From contig CALFNN010000084.1 in NCBI GenBank assembly GCA_937902925.1, forward strand, positions 1 through 64,000: a stretch of 64,000 nt of DNA, written 5' to 3'. Shown here piece by piece: positions 34,638 to 43,418 of the stretch. The notes beneath the pieces were generated by a model that was not told the origin of the DNA, made no database searches, and saw only the letters and a program-made list of their open reading frames with translations. Numbering within the stretch: the first letter of the stretch is position 1; each line of letters starts with the position of its first letter. A program made the position numbers and the translations under genes. This DNA is from an uncultured Opitutaceae bacterium. GTDB taxonomy: Bacteria > Verrucomicrobiota > Verrucomicrobiia > Opitutales > Opitutaceae.

Positions 34638-36356
34638 GTGGAAAATGCGCCCCAGCCAGCGGCGATGCGGAGCCACCGCCGGCTTTGGACGCTGGCGCTG
34701 GTGGCCGTGATCGGCGCGGTATTCTGGCCGGTGCTGACGTTCGATTTCCTGCGGTGGGACGACGACATCAACGTCACCCAGAATCCGATGATGACGGCGC
34801 CCTGGTCGTGGTCGCTCGCCGGCCGGTTTTTCGACAGCAGCACGGCGTTGCGCTTCGAACCGCTGCATTGGCTTGTCCTCCGGCTGGTCGCCAGCGGCTT
34901 CGGATTGAATCCGATGGCATGGCACGGGCTGAATCTCGTGCTCCATGTCACGGCCGGGGTGCTGTTTTTTTGGGTGCTGCGGAAGGTCTTCGTGCTGGCC
35001 GGCGCCGCGCCGGACGGTTTCGCCACGGACGCCTGGGCGTGGGCGGGGGCGGCGATCTGGGCGCTGCATCCGCTGCGGGCGGAACCGGTCGCGTGGGTGA
35101 CGGCGTCGACCTACCCGCTGGCGGCGGTGTTTTTACTGGGTTCGTTTTGCGCTTATCTCGGCGCGCATCGGAACGCGGGCTTGACGCCGACTTTCGGCTG
35201 GCTGGCGGCGGCCTGGATATGCGCGATCGCCGCCTACGCGAGCTATCCGGTGGCCGCGACCTACGGGTTCTGGTTGATGGCGGCGGACCGGTGGTTGCTC
35301 AAGGCCGCGCCGGATCGCTGGTGGATTTTGGGCAGCGCGACCGTGCGCCGCTGGTGGGGAAAGCATGCCCTGTTTCTCGCACCGGCCGCGGTGGCGGTGG
35401 GGTTCACCGTCTGGACGCGGCTGAAAACCCCGGGTATTTTTGGCGAGGCGCCGACGCTGCTTTCGGTCGATGCCGGCAGCAGGTTCCTGACGGCGCTGGC
35501 GACGATCGCCTATTTTCCGCTGCGGCTGTTCTGGCCGGCGGGCTTGACGCCCAACATGCCGCCGCTGCACGGCGGCGCGCTGGGAAACGCCCTGGTGCCA
35601 GTGCTGGCGTCGATGGCAGCGCTGGCCTTGGGGCTCGTCGGGGGACAGCGTCGGACCCGGCCGGGACTGGCGCTGGTGGTCTTCGGATTCGTGGCACTGA
35701 GCGTGCCGTGTCTCGGGCTCACGGAGCGGCCGAACTGGCCGGTCGACCGTTACAGCTATCTGGTGGATCTGGTGCTGGCCGGTGGACTGGCGGGGGGCGG
35801 GCTGGCATGGACCCGGGCAAATCCCCGTTGGGGCGCGTGGGTCGGCGGCACGGCGGCGATCGCGGGCCTGCTCGTGTGCGGGACGCTCGCCCGGCGGCAG
35901 ATTGCGATCTGGCACGACACGGATGCATTGTTCGCCGCCATGGAACGGGCGCCGGGATTCGCCGACAACCCGGTCCAGGCGGGATATATTTATTTTTTGT
36001 GGGGAAGGCATGCGACAATCTCGGCGCAACCGGTCCGGGCGGCGGAGATGTTTGGGCGAGCGCAGGCGGTCTACCGGGCCGCGATGGTGGCGGCGGTCCG
36101 GCGCGGCGACTACGACGAGGCGTTGAAGACGATCAGCCACCTGGAGGGGCATTTTGGCCTCACGCCGGAACTGCGACGGGAAAAGGCCGCGTGGTTGCTG
36201 AGGGTGTCCCGTCCGGAGGAGGCGCTGCGTGAATTGCGCGTGGCCGGCCAGGCGTTGCCGGGCGATGCGCGCGTCCGGGCGCTGACCGAGGAGGCGGAGC
36301 GGGCCGCCGGCGCCGGCCGATCACGTGCGCGCCCGGGCGGAAAAGAGGGAAGCTGA
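34638..36356 (+). CDS. TMTC-like polytopic O-glycosyltransferase candidate with C-terminal TPR-like region
   Basis: The 572-residue protein opens with a helix and then FLRWDDDINVTQNPMM, the Asp-Asp/Asn-rich first loop seen in TMTC-type proteins. AAIWALHPLRAEPVAWVTAS near residue 135-155 matches the very characteristic LHPxxxExVAWV motif of that family. NWPVDRYSYLV is also typical. About ten hydrophobic helices end near residue 430. The rest is helical, soluble and TPR-like (AEMFGRAQAVYRAAMVAAV; PEEALRELRVAGQALPGDAR). In animals TMTC1-4 are O-mannosyltransferases; the bacterial substrates are unknown. The start is GTG 34638; ATG 34665 is an alternative. Confidence 0.75.
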   Translation: MENAPQPAAMRSHRRLWTLALVAVIGAVFWPVLTFDFLRWDDDINVTQNPMMTAPWSWSLAGRFFDSSTALRFEPLHWLVLRLVASGFGLNPMAWHGLNLVLHVTAGVLFFWVLRKVFVLAGAAPDGFATDAWAWAGAAIWALHPLRAEPVAWVTASTYPLAAVFLLGSFCAYLGAHRNAGLTPTFGWLAAAWICAIAAYASYPVAATYGFWLMAADRWLLKAAPDRWWILGSATVRRWWGKHALFLAPAAVAVGFTVWTRLKTPGIFGEAPTLLSVDAGSRFLTALATIAYFPLRLFWPAGLTPNMPPLHGGALGNALVPVLASMAALALGLVGGQRRTRPGLALVVFGFVALSVPCLGLTERPNWPVDRYSYLVDLVLAGGLAGGGLAWTRANPRWGAWVGGTAAIAGLLVCGTLARRQIAIWHDTDALFAAMERAPGFADNPVQAGYIYFLWGRHATISAQPVRAAEMFGRAQAVYRAAMVAAVRRGDYDEALKTISHLEGHFGLTPELRREKAAWLLRVSRPEEALRELRVAGQALPGDARVRALTEEAERAAGAGRSRARPGGKEGS

Positions 36357-36418
36357 TTCCGCGCCCCCGCCATGGCGTGAACGACCGCGCCGGATCTGAC
36401 GGAACCCGCGCGCCAAAA

Positions 36419-37108
36419 TCACCGCAGCAGGTTGTATTTCACGATCGCGTAGAGCGCACGAAAGCCGTCGCGCCAGCCGATCTTTTTGCCCTCGTCGTAG
36501 GTGCGGCCGGAGTAGGTGATGCCGACCTCGTAGATCGGGACGCGGAGTTTCGCGACCTTGGCCGTGATCTCGGGCTCGAAGCCGAAACGATTTTCCTCCA
36601 GGGTGATTTTCTGGAGCACCTCGCGCCGGCACATCTTGTAGCATGTTTCCATGTCGGTGAGGTTGAGGTTCGTGGCCATGTTGGAAAAAAGCGTGAGGAA
36701 CTTGTTGCCGACCATGTGCCAGAAATACACCACGCGATGCGCGCCGCCGCCGGAAAAGCGCGAACCGAAAACGCAATCGGCGCGGCCGTCGAGGATCGGC
36801 TGCAGCAGCTTCGGATATTCGTTGGGATCGTATTCGAGATCGGCGTCCTGCACGACGACCACGTCGCCCGTGGCGGCGGCGAAGCCGGTGCGCAGGGCGG
36901 CGCCCTTGCCCTGGTTGACCTCGTGATAAATGATCCGGTCGACCAGCGGCGCGATCTGGGTGCGCAGCAGGTCGCGCGTGCCGTCGCGGGAGCAATCGTC
37001 GACGATGATGATCTCCTTGTCCCTGACGGGTGCGGCCCGCACGCGGTCGACGATGGTGCGGATGGTCTTGGCCTCGTTGTAGCAGGGGATGACGATGGAG
37101 AGCTTCAT
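36419..37108 (-). CDS. DPM1-like family 2 glycosyltransferase (soluble)
   Basis: The 229-residue product shows the complete GT2 pattern: [68 protein letters not shown] (DAD metal motif), and GSRFSGGG. No membrane helices follow, as in bacterial DPM1-type enzymes that make polyprenyl-phosphate mannose or glucose. Numerous GT-C proteins in the locus would need such donors. It ends the minus-strand operon that starts near 45215. Confidence 0.9.
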   Translation of the reverse strand: MKLSIVIPCYNEAKTIRTIVDRVRAAPVRDKEIIIVDDCSRDGTRDLLRTQIAPLVDRIIYHEVNQGKGAALRTGFAAATGDVVVVQDADLEYDPNEYPKLLQPILDGRADCVFGSRFSGGGAHRVVYFWHMVGNKFLTLFSNMATNLNLTDMETCYKMCRREVLQKITLEENRFGFEPEITAKVAKLRVPIYEVGITYSGRTYDEGKKIGWRDGFRALYAIVKYNLLR

Positions 37109-37217
37109 GCGGACGAGGAAAGAAAGCTAGGGCGGGCCACCGGCGGGGAAAGCCTATTCCTCGCGGCACCGCGGCGGTTCCGGCGCGAATCCGGCCGCAT
37201 CGCTGCCGCGGATGTTT

Positions 37218-38243
37218 TCAAAGGCGCGGCACCGCCGCGCTGGCGGGAGCGGGATCCGCCGCCTGGCGGCGGATCGCCCCGGATTCGCCGCCGCCCTGAT
37301 AGATTCCCTCGACCACGTAGATCGGGCGCGACTTCACGGATTCATACATCCGGCCGACATATTCCCCGATCACCCCCAGCGCGAGCAGTTGGACGCCGCC
37401 GAAAAATATGATCGTCAGCATGGTCGCCGGAAACCCCGGGATGAAGTAGTCCGGATGGCTCAGCTTGACGACAAAGACGGTGAGGGCGGCGAGCAGCGCG
37501 ACGGAAATAATCAGGAGCGCGAGATAGGTCACCAGGCGCAGCGGCACGACGGAAAACGAGGTGATCGCGTCGAGGGCGAAGGAGACCATTTTTTTCAACG
37601 GATATTTGGTCTCACCCGAGAAGCGCGGATTGCGGTCGTAGAGCACCGCCACCTGGTTGCCCCCGGCCCAGCTCACCATGCCGCGAATGAAACGATGGCG
37701 TTCGCGCATCTGCCGCAGGACTTCGACGATGCGCCGGTCCATCAAGCGGAAATCGCCGGTGTCGGCGGGGATGTCGTTGTGCGTCATGCGCCGGAGCAGG
37801 CGGTAAAAAATTCCGGCGGAGATGAGCTTCAACGGCGATTCCCCCCGGCGGGTGCGGCGCCGGCCGTAGGCGACGTCGGCACCGGCCTCCCAGCGCGCGG
37901 CCATGTCGGCGATCACCTCGGGCGGATCCTGCAGGTCCGCGTCGATCAGGACGACGACGTCCCCCGTCGCGGCGTCGAGGCCGGCGGTCGCGGCCGCCTG
38001 GTGGCCGAAGTTGCGCAGGAGATTGATGACGCGGATCGCCGGATCGGCGGACGCGAGCCCGAGCGCGACCGGCAGCGTGGCGTCGCGGCTGCCGTCGTTC
38101 ACGAGCACGATCTCGTAGGCGCAACGGAGGCTTTCGCACACCGCCTTCACCCGGCGCACGAAATCGGTCACGCTCCCCTCCTCGTTGTAGCAGGGGGCGA
38201 CCACGGACAGTCGGGCGGTGGCGAGCGAGCGGGGGTCAGGCAT
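37218..38243 (-). CDS. GtrB-type family 2 glycosyltransferase (polyprenyl-phosphate sugar synthase)
   Basis: In 341 residues it has LSVVAPCYNEEGSVTDFVRR, EIVLVNDGSRDAT, DVVVLIDADLQDPPEVI and DTGDFRLMDRRIVEVL, then two C-terminal membrane helices with GVIGEYVGRMYESVKSRPIYVV. This is the GtrB/YkcC layout, expected to load a sugar onto undecaprenyl phosphate. It is homologous to the gene at 30366. Its start overlaps the upstream methyltransferase stop by 8 nt. A Pro/Ala-rich tail is unconserved. Confidence 0.9.
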   Translation of the reverse strand: MPDPRSLATARLSVVAPCYNEEGSVTDFVRRVKAVCESLRCAYEIVLVNDGSRDATLPVALGLASADPAIRVINLLRNFGHQAAATAGLDAATGDVVVLIDADLQDPPEVIADMAARWEAGADVAYGRRRTRRGESPLKLISAGIFYRLLRRMTHNDIPADTGDFRLMDRRIVEVLRQMRERHRFIRGMVSWAGGNQVAVLYDRNPRFSGETKYPLKKMVSFALDAITSFSVVPLRLVTYLALLIISVALLAALTVFVVKLSHPDYFIPGFPATMLTIIFFGGVQLLALGVIGEYVGRMYESVKSRPIYVVEGIYQGGGESGAIRRQAADPAPASAAVPRL

Positions 38244-39483
38244 GGGGTGGCGGGGCGGGGCGCCGCGGGGAGCGGCCGACGATGACGACGTTCCAGCAGA
38301 GCGGTCGCAGGAAGGGAAGCACCTTCAGGAGGACGCGGTCGAGGCGCTCCAGCGGGCGGTAGAGCCACGCCCAGTCGGCCGCCTCGTCCACGACCGTTTT
38401 CCAGAACCGCTCGCGATTGGGATTGCGCCGTTGCACCGCGACCATGCAGACGAACACGAGCAGGGTGGTAAGCCAGAACCAGCGGACCTCGACCTGTGCG
38501 AAACGCGAGGTGACCGCCCGCACGTCGCCCAGCCGGAGCGGATGTTCGTCGGGGGTGCGGACCTTCGTGGCGATTTTTCGATAGATGTTGATCAGCGCGT
38601 TATAGGCCACGGGATCCCAGCTGACAAACGTGCCGTCGGCACGCAGGTGCGGCAGGAGCCGGTCCATCATCGCCACGAGGTCGGCGTGGTGCAGGGTGTT
38701 GCCGGTGTAGATCACGTCGAACTGCCGCGAGCCCAGTCGCAGATCCTCGGCGGCGGAGACGTGCGTCTCGAGCCTCGCCCCGTTCGCCTCCGCGAGGCGG
38801 CGGGTGGCGTCGCACATGCCGGGCGAGACGTCCGTCGCCGTGACGCGGGCCCCTTCGAGCGCGAAGTAGACGCTCGCTTCGCCGAGGCCGCAGCCGATGT
38901 CGAGCAGCTCCTTGCCGCGCAAATCGCCGAGCGCCGCGCGGAGGTGGCGCATCTCGGGGGCGGTGCAGGCCTCGTTGCGCCGGCGCACGTCGATCTTCGC
39001 CACGTCCTCGCCGGCGGCCCACTCGTCGTGGAAACTTTCCTCCGTCGACAGGCGCTTTTTCGCGGCGGCGGCCGGACCGCCCGGTTCCGGCGCGAACGCG
39101 CCGGCGAGCGTGGCGTCGTCGAAAAGTCGCGCGGCGGCGAGCGTGGCGCGCAGCGCCGCGTCGAAGAACAACCGGTTGGCGGTCATCACGCCGTCCCCGT
39201 CGAACTCGCCGGCGCGGTCGCGGGGAAGGGCGGCGGGAGTCTTGAGGTCGCCGCGGGTGTAAAACCTCGCGGGCCGGTATTCGAGCACGTGCGTGCCGGG
39301 GGCGGGCAGGGACCAGGTCAGCTGCAGTTTTCCGGGACCGGCGTTCTCGAGGTGGAGGGCCCCGAGCCACCCCGCCAGCTGCGTGGCGGACTGCGGGGTC
39401 GTCGTGCGCCAGCGGGCCTGCAGCCGGCTGCCGGCCGACAGGAACTGGTGCACCGCGCTCTCGAAGAGGATTTTCTTGGGCAT
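38236..39483 (-). CDS. SAM-dependent methyltransferase with long N-terminal extension and C-terminal hydrophobic segment
   Basis: The 415-residue protein has a methyltransferase domain beginning around residue 145, with motif I ELLDIGCGLGEASVYF (DIGCG at 195-199), ARVTATDVSPGM, and VIYTGNTLHHADLVAMMDRL. The first 145 residues are of unknown type: partly beta-rich, ending in an Ala/Pro linker. Near residue 340 a hydrophobic segment (FWLTTLLVFVCMVAV) could anchor it in the membrane. It starts 2 nt after the radical SAM gene stop and overlaps the next GT2 gene by 8 nt, so these are tightly coupled. The substrate is unknown. Confidence 0.78.
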   Translation of the reverse strand: MPKKILFESAVHQFLSAGSRLQARWRTTTPQSATQLAGWLGALHLENAGPGKLQLTWSLPAPGTHVLEYRPARFYTRGDLKTPAALPRDRAGEFDGDGVMTANRLFFDAALRATLAAARLFDDATLAGAFAPEPGGPAAAAKKRLSTEESFHDEWAAGEDVAKIDVRRRNEACTAPEMRHLRAALGDLRGKELLDIGCGLGEASVYFALEGARVTATDVSPGMCDATRRLAEANGARLETHVSAAEDLRLGSRQFDVIYTGNTLHHADLVAMMDRLLPHLRADGTFVSWDPVAYNALINIYRKIATKVRTPDEHPLRLGDVRAVTSRFAQVEVRWFWLTTLLVFVCMVAVQRRNPNRERFWKTVVDEAADWAWLYRPLERLDRVLLKVLPFLRPLCWNVVIVGRSPRRPAPPPHA

Positions 39484-39485
39484 GG

Positions 39486-40712
39486 CTACGCGAGTTCCCG
39501 CGTCGCGCCGCCGGAACTCTCCGCGAGCGCCAGCCGCCGCTGGTGGCCGGGCAGCTGCACGCGGTCGCGCGGCTCCGTGCGGATGCGCGCGGCGGCCGCG
39601 AGCAGCGCCTCGTAGCTGAGGGGCCAGGGTTTGGCCGGGGGCGAGGTCAGGAAAAGCTTGATCCGCTCCATTTTCGCCCGGAGATACCGCATCGAAATCG
39701 TCATCTCCGGGTAGCTGCCATACATGCAGCCGGAGCACGCGCTCGCGATCGCCCGCACCTCGCGGCGAAACGCCTTCGCCCAATAAATTTCCGGAAACTT
39801 CGGGTCGAGGCAGGAGATCGACCGGACGGTGCGGTGGTCGCAGCAGGGCGCGAAGTCGCCGTTGGGCAGCACGGCGAAATAAAGATTGGGGCTGTCGCAG
39901 ACGCCGTGATTGCGGTCCCGCCAGGTTGTCGGCTTTTCCGCGGCGAAACGGGCGATGTCGTCGAGGTATTGGTCGGAATCGTAGAGGAGAAAGCCGGCGC
40001 GCCGCAGGGCGCGCACGCGTTCGAGCAGGGCGTTGACCTGCGGCAGCTCGTCGGGCTTCCAGCGCTTGGTCTGGTCAAAGGTCCGGAAGTTCATCGGCTT
40101 GTCGAACGTCGTGACATGGATCGGGACGAGCGAGGTCACCCAGCCCGCCTCGGTGCCGAAACGAATCACGTCCTCGACGTCGCCCAGGTTGTCGCGCTGC
40201 AGGACGCAGCCGAGGGCGGCGAAGCTGCCGGCCGGCGGCAGGTGGTGCATGAACGACGCCATGGCGCGCAGGGCGTCGTGCCACGAACGCGCAAAGCCGC
40301 CGTTGATGTCGTCCTGGTTTCCCGGCCACAGCGAGTCGAGCGAGATGGAGATGTCCCGGCCGCCGGCCTCCACGGCGGCGTGGATGCGCTCGTCGCTGGC
40401 CAGGCCGTTCGTCTGCATGCGCACGTGGATGCCGCGCGCCGTGAAGGCGCGGATGATTTCCGGCAGGTCCTGGCGGACGAACGGCTCGCCGCCCGTCAGC
40501 AGGATCATCGCGACCCCGAGGCGCTGGAAATTGTCCGCCATCCGCTGGATCTCGTCGAGCGTGCACTCGCGGACATCGGAGTTCGCGTAGATGATGTTGC
40601 ATTGCTTGCACGTCAGGTTGCAGCGCGCCGTGATGTAATACTGCACGTAAACCGGCGCGTTCTGGAACAGCGCGGCCCGCGCCAGCGTTAGTTTCGACGA
40701 GCGGGGAAACAT
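39486..40712 (-). CDS. Radical SAM/SPASM-type enzyme of unknown substrate
   Basis: The radical SAM cluster motif is CNLTCKQC (Cys31, Cys35, Cys38), followed by LLTGGEPF at 71-78 and MQTNGLAS. The C-terminal part has further cysteines: CDSP near 272, PCCDH near 290 and CSGC near 326. They are spaced like a SPASM or twitch domain binding an auxiliary Fe-S cluster. No precursor-peptide ORF is seen nearby, and the neighbours are methyltransferases, an SDR and GT2 genes. A sugar or lipid-linked-glycan radical modification (epimerisation, dehydrogenation or methylation) is the contextual inference. The 408-residue length is normal. Start ATG 40712. Confidence 0.85.
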   Translation of the reverse strand: MFPRSSKLTLARAALFQNAPVYVQYYITARCNLTCKQCNIIYANSDVRECTLDEIQRMADNFQRLGVAMILLTGGEPFVRQDLPEIIRAFTARGIHVRMQTNGLASDERIHAAVEAGGRDISISLDSLWPGNQDDINGGFARSWHDALRAMASFMHHLPPAGSFAALGCVLQRDNLGDVEDVIRFGTEAGWVTSLVPIHVTTFDKPMNFRTFDQTKRWKPDELPQVNALLERVRALRRAGFLLYDSDQYLDDIARFAAEKPTTWRDRNHGVCDSPNLYFAVLPNGDFAPCCDHRTVRSISCLDPKFPEIYWAKAFRREVRAIASACSGCMYGSYPEMTISMRYLRAKMERIKLFLTSPPAKPWPLSYEALLAAAARIRTEPRDRVQLPGHQRRLALAESSGGATRELA

Positions 40713-40800
40713 GGCTACGCCGCCCGGGTCGACCCCGGCGCACCGCCATCCATCGTGCCGGGCAACGGCTGGAAATTCGCCGCGGGAAAAGACATGCGGG

Positions 40801-41691
40801 CTAGCCTCGCTTTTCGAAACCGCAAGTCAACACGCCCTGCCGCTCCGGAAAGAACGCGTCGGCCAGCCCGAGGACGAGCGCGGCGGGCACGGCGGCCAGC
40901 AGCAGGAGGCCGGCGGCGAGATCGAGCATCCGGGAACGGGACGGCGCGCCGCGCTTGAGCCGGTAATACGCGTAGTTGTGCCCGGGCATCGCGATGTTGA
41001 GCAGGCCCTGGGCATAGCCAAAAAAATTGTAGGGCCACGAGACGACGGTGCGGGTGCGGGTGAAACCATGTGCAGCCAGCAGCCGGCCGAGCGAGTCGGG
41101 CGTGAACTGATGCGGATGATTGGCCACGTCGAAAAAAGCGTAGTGTTCGCGGAAGAGCCGGTATTGGAACGAGGCGCCGTTCGGCACGGAGACCACCAGG
41201 CGGGCGCCGGCGGGCATTTTGGCGCCGAGCGCGGCGAGGAAGGCGGTGAGGGCGGGTGCGGGAAAATGTTCGAGGCTGTGCCACGCGGTGGCGGCGTCGA
41301 TTTCGCCATCGATGGCCGCGAGGTCGGTCACGATCTCGACGCCGAGCGTCTCGCGGGCAAACGCGATCGCGGCGGGCGTGATCTCCAGGCCGCAGGATCG
41401 CTCGAATCTGCGGCGCTGGTGAAACAGGAAGGCGCCGGAGCCCGAACCGATGTCCACGAGCACGCGGCGCGAACGCCCGGCGAGGAGGCGGTCGAGCGCG
41501 GCGCCCTGGAAGCGCTGGAGGGACGAACCCCGTTTTACGGCGGCGGCATCCAGCGGCTCGTTGATCATGAGCGTTTGCGCGGCCGGGGCGGCGAGCGTTT
41601 CGTGGCCGCAGGCGACGCACCGCCGGTAGGGCGCAGTCACGTGGTCGAAGGTCGTGCCGTGGCAGAGGAAGCAGGCGGGCGGGGTCGCCAT
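40801..41691 (-). CDS. Zinc-ribbon class I methyltransferase
   Basis: The 296-residue product starts with two CxxC knuckles (Cys7, Cys10, Cys25, Cys28) that would bind zinc. A SAM domain follows: VDIGSGSGAFLFHQ (80-93), GLEITPAAIAFA, and AWHSLEHFPAPALTAFLAAL. The Zn-ribbon plus methyltransferase order resembles sugar C-methyltransferases and the Methyltransf_13/11/14 arrangement. A hydrophobic helix near the C terminus (LDLAAGLLLLAAVPAALVLGL) suggests membrane attachment. It is 88 bp upstream (minus sense) of the radical SAM gene and 4 bp downstream of the double-SDR gene. Confidence 0.82.
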   Translation of the reverse strand: MATPPACFLCHGTTFDHVTAPYRRCVACGHETLAAPAAQTLMINEPLDAAAVKRGSSLQRFQGAALDRLLAGRSRRVLVDIGSGSGAFLFHQRRRFERSCGLEITPAAIAFARETLGVEIVTDLAAIDGEIDAATAWHSLEHFPAPALTAFLAALGAKMPAGARLVVSVPNGASFQYRLFREHYAFFDVANHPHQFTPDSLGRLLAAHGFTRTRTVVSWPYNFFGYAQGLLNIAMPGHNYAYYRLKRGAPSRSRMLDLAAGLLLLAAVPAALVLGLADAFFPERQGVLTCGFEKRG

Positions 41692-41695
41692 GGGT

Positions 41696-43402
41696 TCAGC
41701 GCAGTCTTTCCATCAATTTTTTCCAGAGGGCCACCGAGGTCGCACGCGGCAGGAGGCGGGCGACGAGCGCCATGCCGGCCGCGCGGGTGGAAATGATCAC
41801 GGTCGTGCGGGGGCGCGCCAGCGCGCGAACGATCCGCTCCGCGACCCGGGCCGGCGCCATCAAGCGTTCGGATGCCAGTGTCTTCACCCCGGCGGCGCGC
41901 TGAAAATTTGTCTGCATGCCGCCCGGGCAGGCCACGAGAAAGCGCACGCCGGTGCCCGCCAACTCCGCGGCCCACGCCTCGCCGAGGGAGAGCAACGCGG
42001 CATTCGAGGCGGCATAGGTGGCAAGATAGGGGAGCGGCTGGAAGGCCGAGGACGAACTGATGAACACAATCCGGCCGAATCCGGCGCGGGTCATGGCCGG
42101 GATCGCGGCGTGCGCGAGAGTGAGGCGGGCGAGGACGTTGACGTTGAACAGCCGGGCATGCGCCGCGGCGCCGGCGGTCAGCACCGGTCCGCGGATACCG
42201 AAGCCGGCACACGCGAAGAGTTCGGTGACGGGATGCGCGCGCCATTCGACGCCGGCGACAAGCCGGGCCACGCCGGAATCGTCCGCGAGGTCCGTGACCG
42301 CAACGCGGCAGTGCGGGTGGCGGGACTTGACGCGGTCCAGGCCGGCGGCGTCACGATCGACGAGCAGGAGGTTCCGCCGGCAAGGCGCGAGTCGCCCGAC
42401 CAGGGCCTCGCCGAGACCCGACGCGGCGCCGGTGATCACGGTTTGCCCGCCGGGATCGAAATCCGCGTCGAGGCGTGCGCGTTCGCGAACAATGACCGCT
42501 TGCAGCGCCTCCGGCGCGGACCGCCGCGGTTGCCAGCCGAGTTGGCGCAGGGCGGCGTCGGAGGCCGTGAGCGCCGGCAGGAGCAGGGCCTTCAGCCGGA
42601 ATGGAACCATCCGGGGAAAAGCGCGCGCGGCCCGGGCGGCCCATGCCACCGGCAGCCGCCGCCCGCCGGGGCGTGCGAGTTCAAAACAATCGCGAAGGGC
42701 GAGCGGCGAGCCTGCGCAAAAAAAGGTTCGGCCGGCGGCGTCGGGATGGGTGGCACAGAGCTCGAGGGCCGCCGCGAGATCGTCGACATCCACCACACTG
42801 AAGCTGCCCGGCCAGGCGAAGCGCGCGAGCGGCGCGCTTTTCAGCGCCGTCCGCACAAACACCGCGAAATGGCTGTCAAGGCGCATGTCGCGTCCGACGA
42901 CCATGGCGGGGCGGACGACACTGTAGGGCAGCCCGGACGCCCGCACGAGCTGTTCAGCCCGCCGCTTGGAGCGCCCGTAATCGGAGGTGGGGTGAAGCGG
43001 CGACTCCTCGTTCAAGGAAGCGGCGCAAGGGTCGTCGGGAGCGCGATCGACCGCGCCGATCGTGGACACAAAGACAAAGCGGCGAAGTCCGGCGCCGCCC
43101 TGCTGCACGGCCTCGATCAGGCGGCGCGTGCCGTCGACGTTGACGGCCTCGTGCCCGGGCCCATTGCCGAACGAGGCGTTGGCTGCACAATGGACGACGA
43201 AGTCCACGCCCGCCAGGCCGGCCTGCCACGCCGTGGGATCGGCCAGGTCCCCGCGAATAATTTCCACGCCGAGTTCCGCGAGGTCAGGACAGTCGCGACG
43301 GACCAGGCCGCGAACCCGGTGCCCGGCGCCACGCAACCGCCGGCACAAGTGCCGGCCGACGAAACCCGCGGCACCCGTCACGAAATAGCACGACGCGTTC
43401 AT
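41696..43402 (-). CDS. Double SDR fusion: extended-SDR epimerase/dehydratase + classical SDR with altered catalytic Lys
   Basis: This is a 568-residue fusion. The N-terminal half is an extended SDR: GAAGFVGRH (10-18), VHCAAN, FVSTIGAVD, and the Y142-x3-K146 catalytic pair in DYGRSK, as in sugar-nucleotide epimerases or dehydratases. The C-terminal half, from about residue 322, is a classical SDR: TGAASGLGEA, LFACAGFGI, FISSSSAFQ with the catalytic Ser. In its Tyr-x3-Lys site the sequence is Y463-AAS-N467, so Asn replaces the catalytic Lys (codon AAT at 42002-42004). The second domain may therefore be weak, inactive or differently specialised. It lies between a membrane protein (43419) and the Zn-ribbon methyltransferase, with 4-16 nt gaps. 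Confidence 0.85.
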   Translation of the reverse strand: MNASCYFVTGAAGFVGRHLCRRLRGAGHRVRGLVRRDCPDLAELGVEIIRGDLADPTAWQAGLAGVDFVVHCAANASFGNGPGHEAVNVDGTRRLIEAVQQGGAGLRRFVFVSTIGAVDRAPDDPCAASLNEESPLHPTSDYGRSKRRAEQLVRASGLPYSVVRPAMVVGRDMRLDSHFAVFVRTALKSAPLARFAWPGSFSVVDVDDLAAALELCATHPDAAGRTFFCAGSPLALRDCFELARPGGRRLPVAWAARAARAFPRMVPFRLKALLLPALTASDAALRQLGWQPRRSAPEALQAVIVRERARLDADFDPGGQTVITGAASGLGEALVGRLAPCRRNLLLVDRDAAGLDRVKSRHPHCRVAVTDLADDSGVARLVAGVEWRAHPVTELFACAGFGIRGPVLTAGAAAHARLFNVNVLARLTLAHAAIPAMTRAGFGRIVFISSSSAFQPLPYLATYAASNAALLSLGEAWAAELAGTGVRFLVACPGGMQTNFQRAAGVKTLASERLMAPARVAERIVRALARPRTTVIISTRAAGMALVARLLPRATSVALWKKLMERLR

Positions 43403-43418
43403 GATCGAGGCGGCGGGA

